Numbered from the stretch's first letter, positions 37,192-46,279 are shown. The stretch is DNA of 64,000 nt from Chitinophagaceae bacterium UBA7600 (GCA_002478885.1 DLKC01000023.1:1-64000), one strand, 5' to 3'. Notes: generated from the letters alone by a model not told the origin. A program made the numbers and translations.

Positions 37192-38188
37192 TTGGTTTCA
37201 AAATATTGAATTTAAATATCCATGGCTGCTGTCATTACTGCTGCTCGTGCCTGTTATTGTTTATGAATACCTGCGTAGGCAAAAGCGTATACAATCCTCA
37301 ATGCTTGTTACCACGACCCATTTTATAGGTACAAGCAGAAGCATTAAAACGACTTTGCTTCATTTCCCATTTGTGCTAAGGATACTTGCCATTATATGCC
37401 TGGTTATCGCCATGGCTTTTCCGCGTAAAGTTTTCACAGGTCAGCAAACGGAAGGTGAAGGCATCGATATTGTAATGTGCTTCGACATAAGCGGCAGTAT
37501 GACAGAGCAGGATTTTAAACCCAACCGTCTCGAAGCGGCGAAAGCAGTCGCATCACAGTTTGTACAGCAGCGTCCGGGAGACAGGGTAGGCATAGTAATT
37601 TTCAGCAGTCTGAGTTTTACCTTATGCCCGCTCACAACGGATCACAATACAGTGCTTACACAAATGCAAAATATCGAAAGCGGTTATCTGCAGGAAGAAG
37701 GGACCGCCATTGGCTCTGGTCTTGCAACAAGCGTTGATCGGCTGCGGGCAAGCACTGCAAAAAGTAAGGTAATCATACTGCTTACAGACGGCGTTGATGT
37801 TGGCGGGAGTGTGCCACCTGATCTTGCAAAGCAAATGGCCAGGCAGTACGGCGTTAAAGTTTATACGATTGGTATCGGCAGTGAAAAGGAAATTGACGAG
37901 GTAGTGAATTCTCCTTTGGGGCATATTACGCAAAAAAGAAAACTTGAATACAACGAAAACCTTTTGCAGGACCTTGCGCAAACAACCGGAGGTCAATATT
38001 TCCAGGCAACCGACAACGAAGCATTAAAAAAGATTTACGACAGCATTAACCTCCTGGAAAAAACAAAAATAAAGGTGACGGAATACCACCGCTACACAAA
38101 TGCATTTTTGCCCTTGCTGATCGCTGGTATAGCTTTCTTATTATTGGAATTGAGTTTGCGGTATACAGTCCTTCGCAAATTTCCATAA
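37181..38188 (+). CDS. batA: BatA-like VWA domain membrane protein
   Basis: A 335-residue inner-membrane protein. Two N-terminal hydrophobic helices (about 13-30 and 62-80) precede a von Willebrand A domain with an intact MIDAS: DISGS (102-106), the Thr in EEGTAIG and the Asp in LLTDGVD. A C-terminal helix (about 305-325) closes it. This is the BatA layout of the aerotolerance (Bat) operon. The usual neighbour batB, a second VWA protein, does not follow; repeat DNA and convergent genes do. Confidence 0.88.
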   Translation: MIFDWFQNIEFKYPWLLSLLLLVPVIVYEYLRRQKRIQSSMLVTTTHFIGTSRSIKTTLLHFPFVLRILAIICLVIAMAFPRKVFTGQQTEGEGIDIVMCFDISGSMTEQDFKPNRLEAAKAVASQFVQQRPGDRVGIVIFSSLSFTLCPLTTDHNTVLTQMQNIESGYLQEEGTAIGSGLATSVDRLRASTAKSKVIILLTDGVDVGGSVPPDLAKQMARQYGVKVYTIGIGSEKEIDEVVNSPLGHITQKRKLEYNENLLQDLAQTTGGQYFQATDNEALKKIYDSINLLEKTKIKVTEYHRYTNAFLPLLIAGIAFLLLELSLRYTVLRKFP

Positions 38189-38247
38189 ATAGATAGACAG
38201 CAGAAAAATATAAGCAAATACGAGCAAAGTCGGTTTCCTTTATAAAG

Positions 38248-38305
38248 TACAAATGCGCAATGCAATCCCGCGCCTACCGGATTGTTATGGAAAACAAAAG
38301 CCGTC
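38248..38305 (+). repeat. Degenerate single unit of the intergenic repeat
   Basis: A decayed forward core (GTACAAATGCGCAATGCAAT, 38248-38267) followed by GCCGTC at 38300-38305. The internal stretch is longer than usual, about 33 nt. It lies between convergent batA and the NarL-type regulator gene. Confidence 0.55.
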
Positions 38306-38325
38306 ACAAAAATATATAAGCGGTT

Positions 38326-39000
38326 TTACGATTTGACCGGGGTGTAGAGATTGTGCCTTATCGCATATACAACAAGGCCTACCGTATTTTTCACATCCAT
38401 TTTTTCAAGGATTTTTACCCTGTGACCTTCGACAGTGCGGGAGCTGATAAAGAGCTTTTCACCGATCTCTTTGTTGGTAAACTCCTGGCATATTAGGTTG
38501 ACGATCTCCTTCTCCCTGTCGGTGAATTCAATCCTTTCTTTTTTGCTATAAGGATTAAACTTGCTTTTGGCAATCATTTGAGTAAACTTGCGGCTGGTGT
38601 TACGGCAGTAGTAAGGGTCCTGGTTGTACACAGTAACGATGGCATCCACAATTTCTGATTTATCACTGTTCTTTAATAAATAGCCCTTGGCCCCGGCTTC
38701 CAACATATCGATGATCAGGTCGTCTTCATCGAACATAGAAAGACCGATAACGCCGGTTTGTGGTTGCTGTGCGGTAATTTTTTTTGCAGCTTCAATGCCG
38801 TCCATAATAGGCATTTTTATATCTGTAAGTACCACTTCAGGTTTATGTTCAAGGGTTAATGCCACAAGCTCCCTCCCGTTTTCTGCCTCCGCAACGATCC
38901 TGATCTCAGGGTGTTTGCTAAGCATAAGTTTCAGGCCGTCCCTGAAAAGTTCATGATCATCGGCAATGATGATGCTGATATCTGGTATACTTGTTTTCAT
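38326..39000 (-). CDS. NarL/FixJ-type response regulator
   Basis: A 224-residue two-component regulator. It has a receiver domain with acidic residues DD (14-15), phospho-acceptor Asp60 (VVLTDIKMP) and a conserved Lys in GYLLKNS. A LuxR-type helix-turn-helix follows (about 155-215, FTDREKEIVNLICQEFTNKEIGEKLFIS). It is encoded four bases after the histidine kinase, so the two form a pair. Targets are unknown. Confidence 0.92.
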   Translation of the reverse strand: MKTSIPDISIIIADDHELFRDGLKLMLSKHPEIRIVAEAENGRELVALTLEHKPEVVLTDIKMPIMDGIEAAKKITAQQPQTGVIGLSMFDEDDLIIDMLEAGAKGYLLKNSDKSEIVDAIVTVYNQDPYYCRNTSRKFTQMIAKSKFNPYSKKERIEFTDREKEIVNLICQEFTNKEIGEKLFISSRTVEGHRVKILEKMDVKNTVGLVVYAIRHNLYTPVKS

Positions 39001-39004
39001 TGTT

Positions 39005-39751
39005 TCAAACCGGGATAGTAATATAAAATTCGGTTCCTTTACCAGGTTGGGAGTTGATTGACATTTGCCCGTTTAAGACCTCGGCTCTGCTCTGGAGGTT
39101 TAAAAGCCCAAGTCCGGAGCTTTCGTTTAATTTGGCTTCATAGCTGAATCCGCATCCGTCGTCTTTTGTGTGCAAGATAAGCTGTGTACCAGTTTTATGA
39201 AGGTTTATTTTGAGGTTTTCGGCTTTAGCATGCTTGATGGTATTATGTGTTATTTCCTGGAGAATTCGATAGAAATATATTTCCTTTTCTTTAGAAACAG
39301 CAAGTTCGGTAGGATAGTTAAATTCAATTCTGAGCGGATGCGCATCATTCATTTTACCAAAAAATTCTTCGGCTGCTTTTACCAAGCCTTTTCTTACCAA
39401 AGTATTAGGCAAAAGATCGTAAGAGATTTCCCTGAATCTTTTTACAATCTCATCGATATGTTTCGATGACTTTTCCAGCAGCTTCTTTTCATTCTCATCC
39501 ACTGGTTCCAGATGATTTACCTGCAGCTTAACAGCGGAAAGCATTGGGCCAAGCTCATCGTGAAGATCGCCAGCTATTCGCTTGCGTTCATTTTCCAGGG
39601 TTTCAATTTCAGCCCTGATACGGTTTTGTTGCCACCTAAGCACATGGTTCTTCTGCCGGATAATACTATATATAAAGTACCCAGTAACAATCGCTAGAAC
39701 TATCGCTGCGATTAGAATAATTTCATATAGCTGTTGTTCCTCGGGATGCAT
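39005..39751 (-). CDS. Sensor histidine kinase, HisKA_3 type
   Basis: A roughly 248-residue kinase with one transmembrane helix (about 10-30), the dimerisation/phospho-acceptor motif RIAGDLHDELGPML (His about 64) and an ATPase domain ending with GLGLLNLQSRAEVLNG and GKGTEF. This is the NarX/DegS-like class that pairs with LuxR-type regulators, as here. There is no large sensor domain, so sensing may depend on the membrane protein encoded upstream. The frame is open to 39781. I chose Met 39751 (MHPEEQQ), and either start overlaps the preceding gene. Confidence 0.85.
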   Translation of the reverse strand: MHPEEQQLYEIILIAAIVLAIVTGYFIYSIIRQKNHVLRWQQNRIRAEIETLENERKRIAGDLHDELGPMLSAVKLQVNHLEPVDENEKKLLEKSSKHIDEIVKRFREISYDLLPNTLVRKGLVKAAEEFFGKMNDAHPLRIEFNYPTELAVSKEKEIYFYRILQEITHNTIKHAKAENLKINLHKTGTQLILHTKDDGCGFSYEAKLNESSGLGLLNLQSRAEVLNGQMSINSQPGKGTEFYITIPV

Positions 39752-40365
39752 AATATTGGCCAAACGTATAAAATGTTGCATGCTGCGTTGATAAACCTGT
39801 AAATTCCAAGCACCTTGCCATGCAGATCGCCGTCTTTTACACCAATTAAAGCTATGCTGAAATAAAATACCACATTGGCATTATAAATAACAGTTATGAT
39901 ACAAAAAAGGAAAACGAAGTCGCTGCTCCATTTCTCTTTGCTACGAAATGTTTGTATTGTTATTCCTTCAACCGCCATGAGCAGAATAAGAATGCACATT
40001 ACAAGTGCAGCAATTGAGCAAAAATCATTCAACGAGTGTAGATAAACAGCGTTACCTATCAGAACTACCACAAAAAATGCCAAAATCAAAATAGCCGTTT
40101 GTTTGTTTCTGATAATTTTTAGTTGATAAAAAAACAATACTTGTAGTGACGTATTGAGTAATAAAAAAATATTTGTAATCAGGTTACCGGAGATTAAAGG
40201 ATAAGTTTTTGACAAGTATATAGTACTTTCCGTTATAACCGCGAGTAAAAATATATAAGCGACAGGTTTAAAAACCCGGTGTATTTTTCCCTGGACACTA
40301 AAAGCTAAAGTTGCCGGCACGGCACACGTCATGGAAAGTATAAATATCTTCAGATCATCCGTCAT
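39712..40365 (-). CDS. Multi-pass membrane protein upstream of a histidine kinase
   Basis: A roughly 217-residue integral membrane protein with about seven hydrophobic segments and short loops. I do not recognise a named family, though the shape recalls 7TM sensor modules. Its 3' end overlaps the kinase gene by 40 bases or more. This suggests coupled expression and that the two proteins act together as a split sensor. The frame is open to 40416; MTDDLKIF at 40365 is the likelier start. Confidence 0.65.
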   Translation of the reverse strand: MTDDLKIFILSMTCAVPATLAFSVQGKIHRVFKPVAYIFLLAVITESTIYLSKTYPLISGNLITNIFLLLNTSLQVLFFYQLKIIRNKQTAILILAFFVVVLIGNAVYLHSLNDFCSIAALVMCILILLMAVEGITIQTFRSKEKWSSDFVFLFCIITVIYNANVVFYFSIALIGVKDGDLHGKVLGIYRFINAACNILYVWPILCIPRNNSYMKLF

Positions 40366-40473
40366 TCTAAGATTTTTTGGGAATTGAAAAATTGAATAGA
40401 CGTGGCGCGGCAACACAAAAATTACCGTCTGAAATAGCCAATAAACTATTTCATCAGATAAAAAACGATTCCT

Positions 40474-41028
40474 CTATGGAATCTGCCCCATTTCGCCCAA
40501 GCCATTTTTTGGAGGCGGAGGTATAAATTTACCGGTAGTTTTTAAACCGGCTTTTTTGTCTTCGCCGGCATCGGTTATATACAACAATTTCCCCTCCTGG
40601 TCTATGCCGCCGAGTAATAAACGTACTTCATTGTTATCGTTAATGCCAAAGAGAATTCTTACACCCATACAGCTATCCAGGCAAAGAATCTGCTGGATCA
40701 AAGCGCGGTTGAAGGACTCAGATTCTTTTGGAAAAACCGGTGCTGCCGGGGGCGCCGCGTCAACGGCCTTACCCTGGTTTGTGGTCCCTCTTTGCAAAGT
40801 GTCACGTACATATTGCTGGTATCGCGCAATCCATTTCTCGGCAACATCCGCCTCTAGAAAATGGTCCGCAGCTTTCAGGTTTTTAGTGTATTCACTTTTA
40901 GGTTGTGGGTCCTGGTCAAAACACGTATTCACAACTGGCGTATCGGGTGTACAACGAAACGACGGGATTACTAAAAAAATGGCAAATACTGCCAGCAATT
41001 GCTTTGCGGGTAAGTTGGCATATTTCAT
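40474..41028 (-). CDS. Secreted protein of unknown function
   Basis: A 184-residue protein with an N-terminal hydrophobic signal (LLAVFAIFLVIPS) followed by a Cys (SFRC) that could be a weak lipobox. The mature part has several Cys (NTCFDQD, ILCLDSCMG) and Pro-rich stretches, and ends GLGEMGQIP. No known domain was recognised. The open frame extends to 41118, but Met 41028 gives a proper signal peptide. It lies upstream of the membrane-protein/kinase operon on the same strand. Confidence 0.55.
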   Translation of the reverse strand: MKYANLPAKQLLAVFAIFLVIPSFRCTPDTPVVNTCFDQDPQPKSEYTKNLKAADHFLEADVAEKWIARYQQYVRDTLQRGTTNQGKAVDAAPPAAPVFPKESESFNRALIQQILCLDSCMGVRILFGINDNNEVRLLLGGIDQEGKLLYITDAGEDKKAGLKTTGKFIPPPPKNGLGEMGQIP

Positions 41029-41156
41029 AAAAAAATTGATTATTGAGGTTAAAAAGCTAAGGTAACCAAAGCTTACATATGTGGATACGTATTTATACTT
41101 GTTTAAAAGCAGTACCACTCACCTCGAAAAAAGCCTGGCAAAATATAGCTTGCACA

Positions 41157-41179
41157 CATTAAGTAATGCATTAAGTAAT
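41157..41179. repeat. Two 11-bp direct repeats, CATTAAGTAAT
   Basis: Identical copies at 41157-41167 and 41169-41179 give a 12-base period, close to one helical turn. They lie in the 376-base divergent gap between the unknown secreted protein and rsgA and could be a two-site operator. Confidence 0.45.
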
Positions 41180-41285
41180 ATATAGGGACATTTTATAGCA
41201 GGCTCCTTTTTTTCAGCCCCATGGCTTTTTCAAAGCATCTTATCAAAATTGAAGTCTTACTAGTGCTATCCTGGAATAAACACCT

Positions 41286-41311
41286 GGACCGGTTCCCTGC
41301 CGGTCCTTTTA
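41286..41311 (+). terminator. Orphan terminator-like hairpin upstream of rsgA
   Basis: A 7-bp GC-rich stem, GGACCGG (41286-41292) and CCGGTCC (41300-41306), followed by TTTT. No plus-strand gene precedes it. It could end a small RNA or act as an rsgA leader attenuator. Confidence 0.45.
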
Positions 41312-41404
41312 TAAAGGCATTAGCCCGAAGACTATTCGAATGCGATTTTCCCGGTCGTTGAGGTCATAGTCACAATTTTCCCGGGCAGCTGTATCTTCGC
41401 TCGC

Positions 41405-42331
41405 ATGGAAGCCTTGGTCTACAAATCAACAGGAAGCTGGTACAGCGTGAAAGCTGTGGACGGGCGGTTTTACAATGCTCGTATTAAGGGCATTTTCAAA
41501 ATCGAAGGTATTACTTCAACCAACCCGGTTGCGGTTGGCGACCGGGTGGAAGCGGAAATGGAAAACGAAGTAGATGCTACGGTTACCATTACCGGCATAA
41601 GCGATCGTAGAAATTATATCGCGAGATCTTCGCCTCACCAGGGAAAAGACCGGCATATTATCGCATCCAATCTCGACCAGGTTTTGCTGTTTGCAACGCT
41701 AAGAGATCCGAAAACGTCGCAGGGCTTTATCGACAGGTTTCTCGTAGCGGCCGAGGCTTATCATGTTGATCCGGTAATTGTATTTAATAAGGCAGACATA
41801 TACCGCAAAAAAGAATTGGAGCTTTTTAAAGAGAGAGAGAAAATATATAACGATATAGGGTATAAAGTAATCTTGCTGAGTGTTCAAACCGGTGCAGGGC
41901 TTGACCAGGTAAAAAAAGTGCTCCAGGATAAGATCACCCTTATCAGTGGACATAGCGGTGTTGGAAAATCCACTTTCATTAATGCAGTTCTCCCTGATTT
42001 GTTGCTGCGCACAAACGATGTCAGTAATTGGAGTGGTAAAGGTATGCACACGACAACCTTCGCAGAAATGTTCGACCTGCCTTTCGATGGTAAAGTAATT
42101 GATACCCCTGGCATAAGGGAGTTTGGCATTACAGATATACCAAAAGAAGAACTTTCACACTATTTTCCTGAAATGCGAAAGCGTTTAAATAATTGCCAGT
42201 TCAATAATTGTATTCACGTGAACGAGCCATGCTGTGCAATAAAAAAAGCGATGGAAGATGGAGAAATTTCGGTGGAGCGTTACATCAGCTACTGTAACAT
42301 TCTTGATACAATTGAACACAAAACTTATTAA
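41405..42331 (+). CDS. rsgA: Ribosome small-subunit-dependent GTPase A
   Basis: A 308-residue circularly permuted GTPase that assists late 30S maturation. It has an N-terminal OB fold (about 1-70), then the G motifs in permuted order: NKAD (G4), GHSGVGKST (G1, about 182-190) and DTPGIREFG (G3). The C-terminal zinc finger follows, with Cys and His in CQFNNCIHVNEPC. All hallmarks are intact. Its stop overlaps the 3' end of a convergent small gene by four bases. Confidence 0.95.
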   Translation: MEALVYKSTGSWYSVKAVDGRFYNARIKGIFKIEGITSTNPVAVGDRVEAEMENEVDATVTITGISDRRNYIARSSPHQGKDRHIIASNLDQVLLFATLRDPKTSQGFIDRFLVAAEAYHVDPVIVFNKADIYRKKELELFKEREKIYNDIGYKVILLSVQTGAGLDQVKKVLQDKITLISGHSGVGKSTFINAVLPDLLLRTNDVSNWSGKGMHTTTFAEMFDLPFDGKVIDTPGIREFGITDIPKEELSHYFPEMRKRLNNCQFNNCIHVNEPCCAIKKAMEDGEISVERYISYCNILDTIEHKTY

Positions 42332-42618
42332 AAATTGCTGCCTGCTTTTATTTTCATCACCAATTCGTTAACCACTTTTACATCTTTGCCATTGTGAGGC
42401 GATAGCGTTACACCACCATAAATATTGTATTGCAGCGTTAATGCATGGCCACGGTATTTAAAGTTCCATTCAATATTATCAGCTTCATCCAGCTTACCAG
42501 TAAATTTCACCCGCTTAATACGGCTTAATTCATTTGTAATGTGATAGAATTGCTGGAGAGATGCGTTATCGTCTATCACAGCGGTAGATGTTACAGTGTT
42601 GTAATCATTAGGTTTCAT
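42328..42618 (-). CDS. Small conserved-looking protein of unknown function
   Basis: A 96-residue soluble protein without signal or membrane segment. The sequence alternates short strands (RVKFTGKLDEADNIEWNFKYRGHALTLQYNIYGGVTL), suggesting a compact beta sheet. I do not recognise a family. The reading frame is clean, and its end overlaps the rsgA end by four bases in convergent orientation. Expression is uncertain. Confidence 0.55.
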   Translation of the reverse strand: MKPNDYNTVTSTAVIDDNASLQQFYHITNELSRIKRVKFTGKLDEADNIEWNFKYRGHALTLQYNIYGGVTLSPHNGKDVKVVNELVMKIKAGSNF

Positions 42619-42838
42619 AAGTGCTCTTTTATACTATTTAAGGATTTCCGGGCCCATTTGCGGATGTCGTCAACAGTGTAACCCTTGCTCTTCCTTTTAA
42701 TTTGTTGTTCTCATTATAAAATCAACAATCGTGCTAAAAACAAAGGATAATTTCCGGTACTATTAAAAAAAAGTAAAATAAGCAGTTAGTTATGGCATGC
42801 CGGAAATTATCCGAATAGTATAAAGACAGCTTACCCTT

Positions 42839-43369
42839 TTATTTCGCTGCATTAACTTCAGAAAACCAGGAAGAATATTTTATATAGTTATTCGCGATGC
42901 GATTGATTTCTTCATTAATTAGTTCTTTGGAAATATTTTTTACTTTTTTGGCAGGCACGCCCGCATATATTGTTCCTTCTTCAACTGTTGTGCCTTCAAG
43001 GACCACCGAACCGGCAGCGATAATGGAGTTGCTGTGAATTTCACAACGGTCCATTACAATAGCGCCCATACCAATAAGCACATTATCGTGGATCGTGCAA
43101 CCATGTACAATAGCATTGTGACCGATGGAAACATTATTGCCTACAACCGTAGGATGCCTTTGAAACGTGCAATGAATAACAGCGCCATCCTGCACATTTA
43201 CCTTGTTACCTAATTTAATAAAATGTACATCGCCTCTTACTACAGCATTAAACCAGAAGCTGCATTCATCGCCAGCCACCACATCCCCAACAATCGTTGC
43301 ATTCGGAGCTATAAAACAGTTAGTGCCAAATTGCGGATGTTTGCCAAGAACAGGTAATATCGTTGCCAT
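42839..43369 (-). CDS. Gamma-carbonic anhydrase family protein
   Basis: A 176-residue left-handed beta-helix protein of the gamma-class carbonic anhydrase/PaaY/YrdA type. Metal-ligand His positions are visible in AVIHCTF, IGHNAIVHGC and neighbouring repeats. It ends with the standard C-terminal helix (ELINEEINRIANNYIKYSSWF). Members are carbonic anhydrases or thioesterases of broad role, so the exact activity is open. Confidence 0.88.
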   Translation of the reverse strand: MATILPVLGKHPQFGTNCFIAPNATIVGDVVAGDECSFWFNAVVRGDVHFIKLGNKVNVQDGAVIHCTFQRHPTVVGNNVSIGHNAIVHGCTIHDNVLIGMGAIVMDRCEIHSNSIIAAGSVVLEGTTVEEGTIYAGVPAKKVKNISKELINEEINRIANNYIKYSSWFSEVNAAK

Positions 43370-43527
43370 AGTTAACTCCTCCTTTTTTTACTTAGGTTAG
43401 TTTGGATAATAGACTACTGCAAAATAGAATTATTTTTTTGTTAGCGGGCCCGGTAACTTTTGTCAGCACCTGTTGGGCTATAGTGCGGGCTATCCGGCAT
43501 AATATTGCTGGCGAAAAAAGCCATGCC

Positions 43528-43576
43528 GTACAAGAGTGCGACGCAACGAAAGCCGGGCGTTGTTGTAAAGACCGGC
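43528..43576 (+). repeat. Single unit of the intergenic repeat, class A (forward)
   Basis: Forward class A core GTACAAGAGTGCGACGCAAC (43528-43547), 22 nt and a GACCGGC end (43570-43576), 46 bases ahead of the aminotransferase start. The open frame of that gene runs back through it. Confidence 0.82.
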
Positions 43577-43621
43577 CCAAAAAAATATGCCATCATTCAT
43601 AATAGTATAAGTTTGTATAGT

Positions 43622-44851
43622 ATGAGTGATTCCGTAAATAAAAATGCCGCATTAACAAACCGGCAGCTATTCTTCCGTCACGTGGCCCAAACATCGCCGG
43701 AGCCCATCGGGCTTGAGATAGCTCGTGCCGAGGGTATTTACCAGTTCGATAAAACGGGCAAAAAATACGTCGATCTTATTTCGGGTTTTAGTGTTTGTAA
43801 TATTGGCCACAGCCACCCCGAAGTGATTGAAGCGGTGAAGCGGCAAAGCCAAGCATATATGCACCTGATCGTTTACGGCGAGTTTATAGAATCGCCGCAG
43901 GTGCAATACGCAAAATTGCTGGTAGACCATCTGCCAACTTCGCTTAACACAGTCTATTTTACCAATAGCGGAACAGAGGCCACAGAAGGCGCGATGAAAC
44001 TGGCAAAACGTGTTACCGGCAGGCCCCATATTATTTGCTTTAACAACAGCTATCACGGGAGTACCCAGGGTGCGCTGAGCCTCATGGGTAGTGAATATTG
44101 GCGCAATGCATTCAGGCCTTTATTACCGGGCATCAGCCATTTCGATTATAACAGCGCTGATGCAATTGAAGCCATTGACGAGACAACCGCCTGCGTTATT
44201 TTGGAAACGGTTCAGGCTGAAAACGGCATAATAAAGCCATCAAAAGAATGGATTCAGGCGCTGCACAAAAGGTGCAAAGAACAAAAGGCATTGCTTGTAC
44301 TGGATGAGATACAGGCAGGTTTTGCAAGAACAGGGACTTTATGGGCTTTCGAACAGTTTAACATTGTTCCTGATATTTTATTACTTGGCAAAGCCCTTGG
44401 TGGCGGCATGCCGCTCGGTGCTTTTATTGCCTGTCAGCAGTTAATGCAAACACTGGCGGCAGATCCGGTACTTGGTCATATAAGCACCTTTGCAGGTCAC
44501 CCGGTAAGTTGTGCCGCAGGCAAGGCTGCCTTTGAAGTGTTGCTTGAAAACTTGACTCGCTACGAAATTGCTCAAAAAGAAACCATCTTAAAAACACACC
44601 TGCAACACTCGTTGATAAAAGAGGTACGAACTGCCGGAATGTGGGCCGCCATTGAGTTTGAAAGTTTTGAGCTGAACAAGAAGATTATAAGAATGTGCCT
44701 GGACCGCGGAATCATTACCGATTGGTTTCTGTTTGCACCGGAATGCATGCGCGTTGCTCCTCCGCTAAGCATAACGGGAGCAGAACTTATTAGTGTGTGC
44801 CAAGAAATAATTATCGCTATGAACGAAGTATTTGCCGAAAAAGCCACATAG
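43622..44851 (+). CDS. Class III pyridoxal-phosphate aminotransferase
   Basis: A 409-residue fold-type I aminotransferase of the ornithine/acetylornithine group. Landmarks are FTNSGTEATEGAMKLA (PLP phosphate loop), LVLDEIQAGFARTG (Asp binding the pyridine nitrogen) and LLGKALGGGMP (Schiff-base Lys). The amino donor cannot be told from sequence. Bacteroidota relatives are usually named 'aspartate aminotransferase family'. The frame is open to 43505, but that extension contains repeat DNA. The Met at 43622 gives a normal family N-terminus. Confidence 0.9.
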   Translation: MSDSVNKNAALTNRQLFFRHVAQTSPEPIGLEIARAEGIYQFDKTGKKYVDLISGFSVCNIGHSHPEVIEAVKRQSQAYMHLIVYGEFIESPQVQYAKLLVDHLPTSLNTVYFTNSGTEATEGAMKLAKRVTGRPHIICFNNSYHGSTQGALSLMGSEYWRNAFRPLLPGISHFDYNSADAIEAIDETTACVILETVQAENGIIKPSKEWIQALHKRCKEQKALLVLDEIQAGFARTGTLWAFEQFNIVPDILLLGKALGGGMPLGAFIACQQLMQTLAADPVLGHISTFAGHPVSCAAGKAAFEVLLENLTRYEIAQKETILKTHLQHSLIKEVRTAGMWAAIEFESFELNKKIIRMCLDRGIITDWFLFAPECMRVAPPLSITGAELISVCQEIIIAMNEVFAEKAT

Positions 44852-44918
44852 CCAAAAACCTTCTTATTGCTAACAATATTTTAGATAACCGGCGCCGTAA
44901 CAGATGCTATTTATATTT

Positions 44919-44926
44919 TACGTTTG
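44919..44926 (+). promoter_or_regulatory. Candidate -7 box for the outer-membrane barrel gene
   Basis: TACGTTTG matches the Bacteroidota -7 consensus TAnnTTTG, 15 bases before the start codon at 44942. No TTG at -33 is evident. Confidence 0.35.
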
Positions 44927-44941
44927 CAAAAATAAAGCACA

Positions 44942-45550
44942 ATGAAAAGATCAATAGCCCTGGCCATAACACTGTTGCTTTCAATATACAGTCTTTTCGC
45001 GCAACGCGACTATACTTATACCGACGAGAAACCTGCCCTGCCTCCAAACCGTGTTTTTATTGGATCAGGAGTTGGTCTTGGATTCAGTAGTGGAAGTTTT
45101 AATGTTGGCCTTAACCCGGAAATTGGTTATAGCCCTACGCAGTGGCTCGATGCCGGCATGGCATTTAACCTGAATTATTACAGCATTAGTGCTGATTATA
45201 ATTATGGAGTAAAACAATCCAGTTTCAACTATGGAGGCGGGCCATTTATTAGATTGTTCCCGGTTAGATTTTTATTTGTGCAGGGACAATACGAGCACAA
45301 CTGGGTAAATTATACGTTAAAGAACGAACTGGCCGGTGGAACTACCTCAAAATACACGGCCACTTCATCTAGCCTGCTTGCCGGAATTGGCTATGCGCAA
45401 CGTGTAGTGGGGCAGGCAAACTTTTATACGGTTTTACTGTTTGACCTGGGCGGTGACAAGAATTCTCCTTACACCGATAGCTACGGTTCGTCCTACCCTT
45501 TTATCCGCGCCGGCTTTAATTTTTACCTGAAGCCCAGTCGGAAAAAATAG
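44942..45550 (+). CDS. Outer-membrane beta-barrel protein
   Basis: A 202-residue exported protein with a signal peptide (MKRSIALAITLLLSIYSLFAQ). The mature part alternates aromatic-rich strands (FIGSGVGLGFSSGSFNVGLNPEIGYSP, PFIRLFPVRFLFVQGQYEHNW), as in 8-strand OmpX/porin-family barrels of Bacteroidota. The last strand (YPFIRAGFNFYLKPSRKK) ends in a short basic tail. Function is unknown. Its 3' end overlaps the convergent LOG gene by 35 bases. Confidence 0.78.
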   Translation: MKRSIALAITLLLSIYSLFAQRDYTYTDEKPALPPNRVFIGSGVGLGFSSGSFNVGLNPEIGYSPTQWLDAGMAFNLNYYSISADYNYGVKQSSFNYGGGPFIRLFPVRFLFVQGQYEHNWVNYTLKNELAGGTTSKYTATSSSLLAGIGYAQRVVGQANFYTVLLFDLGGDKNSPYTDSYGSSYPFIRAGFNFYLKPSRKK

Positions 45551-46067
45551 CATCGGGCGTGGTATAAACCGACATCATCTCATGAATATCGCTGTGCAAG
45601 AAATCGTTTGACTGCATATTATTGATGTGGCTGATGAGATAATTGTAATATCCCGCGGTATTCAGTAAAACAATCTTCTTGTCATGTATGGTAAGACCAT
45701 TCCAGGTGATCATTTCAAACATTTCATCAAGCGTTCCATTGCCACCCGGCAAAATAATGGCTGCATCACACAAGTCATACATCGTCTTTTTGCGCGTATG
45801 CATGTCCGGAACAATAATCAGTTCCGAAATGCCGGTATGATGTCGCTCCCTTTCCTTTAGCACTTCGGGAATAATACCTATAACTTTCCCGTTTTCGCGG
45901 AGTGCTGCATTGGCAACCTCACCCATCAACCCGCAATTGCCACCTCCATAAACCAATGTCAATTTGTGTTTCGCGATTAATGCGCCAATTGCTCTTGCAT
46001 GCAACAGAAAGATCGGGTCTGCGCCATCTTTCGATCCGCAAAAAACGGCAATGGATTTGTACTTCAT
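45516..46067 (-). CDS. LOG-family cytokinin riboside 5'-monophosphate phosphoribohydrolase-like protein
   Basis: A 183-residue TIGR00730-type protein. The GGGNCGLMGEVANAA block (about 41-55) and the PGGNGTLDE motif (107-115, binding phosphoribosyl and carrying the catalytic Glu) are intact. Such enzymes split nucleoside 5'-monophosphates such as AMP into base and ribose 5-phosphate. The physiological role in bacteria is unclear. The C-terminal codons overlap the outer-membrane barrel gene on the other strand. Confidence 0.9.
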   Translation of the reverse strand: MKYKSIAVFCGSKDGADPIFLLHARAIGALIAKHKLTLVYGGGNCGLMGEVANAALRENGKVIGIIPEVLKERERHHTGISELIIVPDMHTRKKTMYDLCDAAIILPGGNGTLDEMFEMITWNGLTIHDKKIVLLNTAGYYNYLISHINNMQSNDFLHSDIHEMMSVYTTPDAIFSDWASGKN

Positions 46068-46279
46068 CTGCAGTTTGTATGAAACTGCAAATTATTATTC
46101 CTGCCCCGATAAAATTGCACCGCCATATTATTTAATCGTAAAAGGCCTTTGGTTACCAGCCATGATTCATTGGTCATCCGCTTGCCCCGGGAGGAACAAT
46201 GGCGGCAGGATTGGTACGCTTTTATGCAACTGGCAAGGGATGCCTTGCTTTGTTCGTTGCTTACGACTGTTCTGAACGC

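Noticed and set aside
43505..43621. In-frame extension of the class III aminotransferase
   Set aside because: It runs through a repeat unit (43528-43576). Met 43622 gives the usual family N-terminus.
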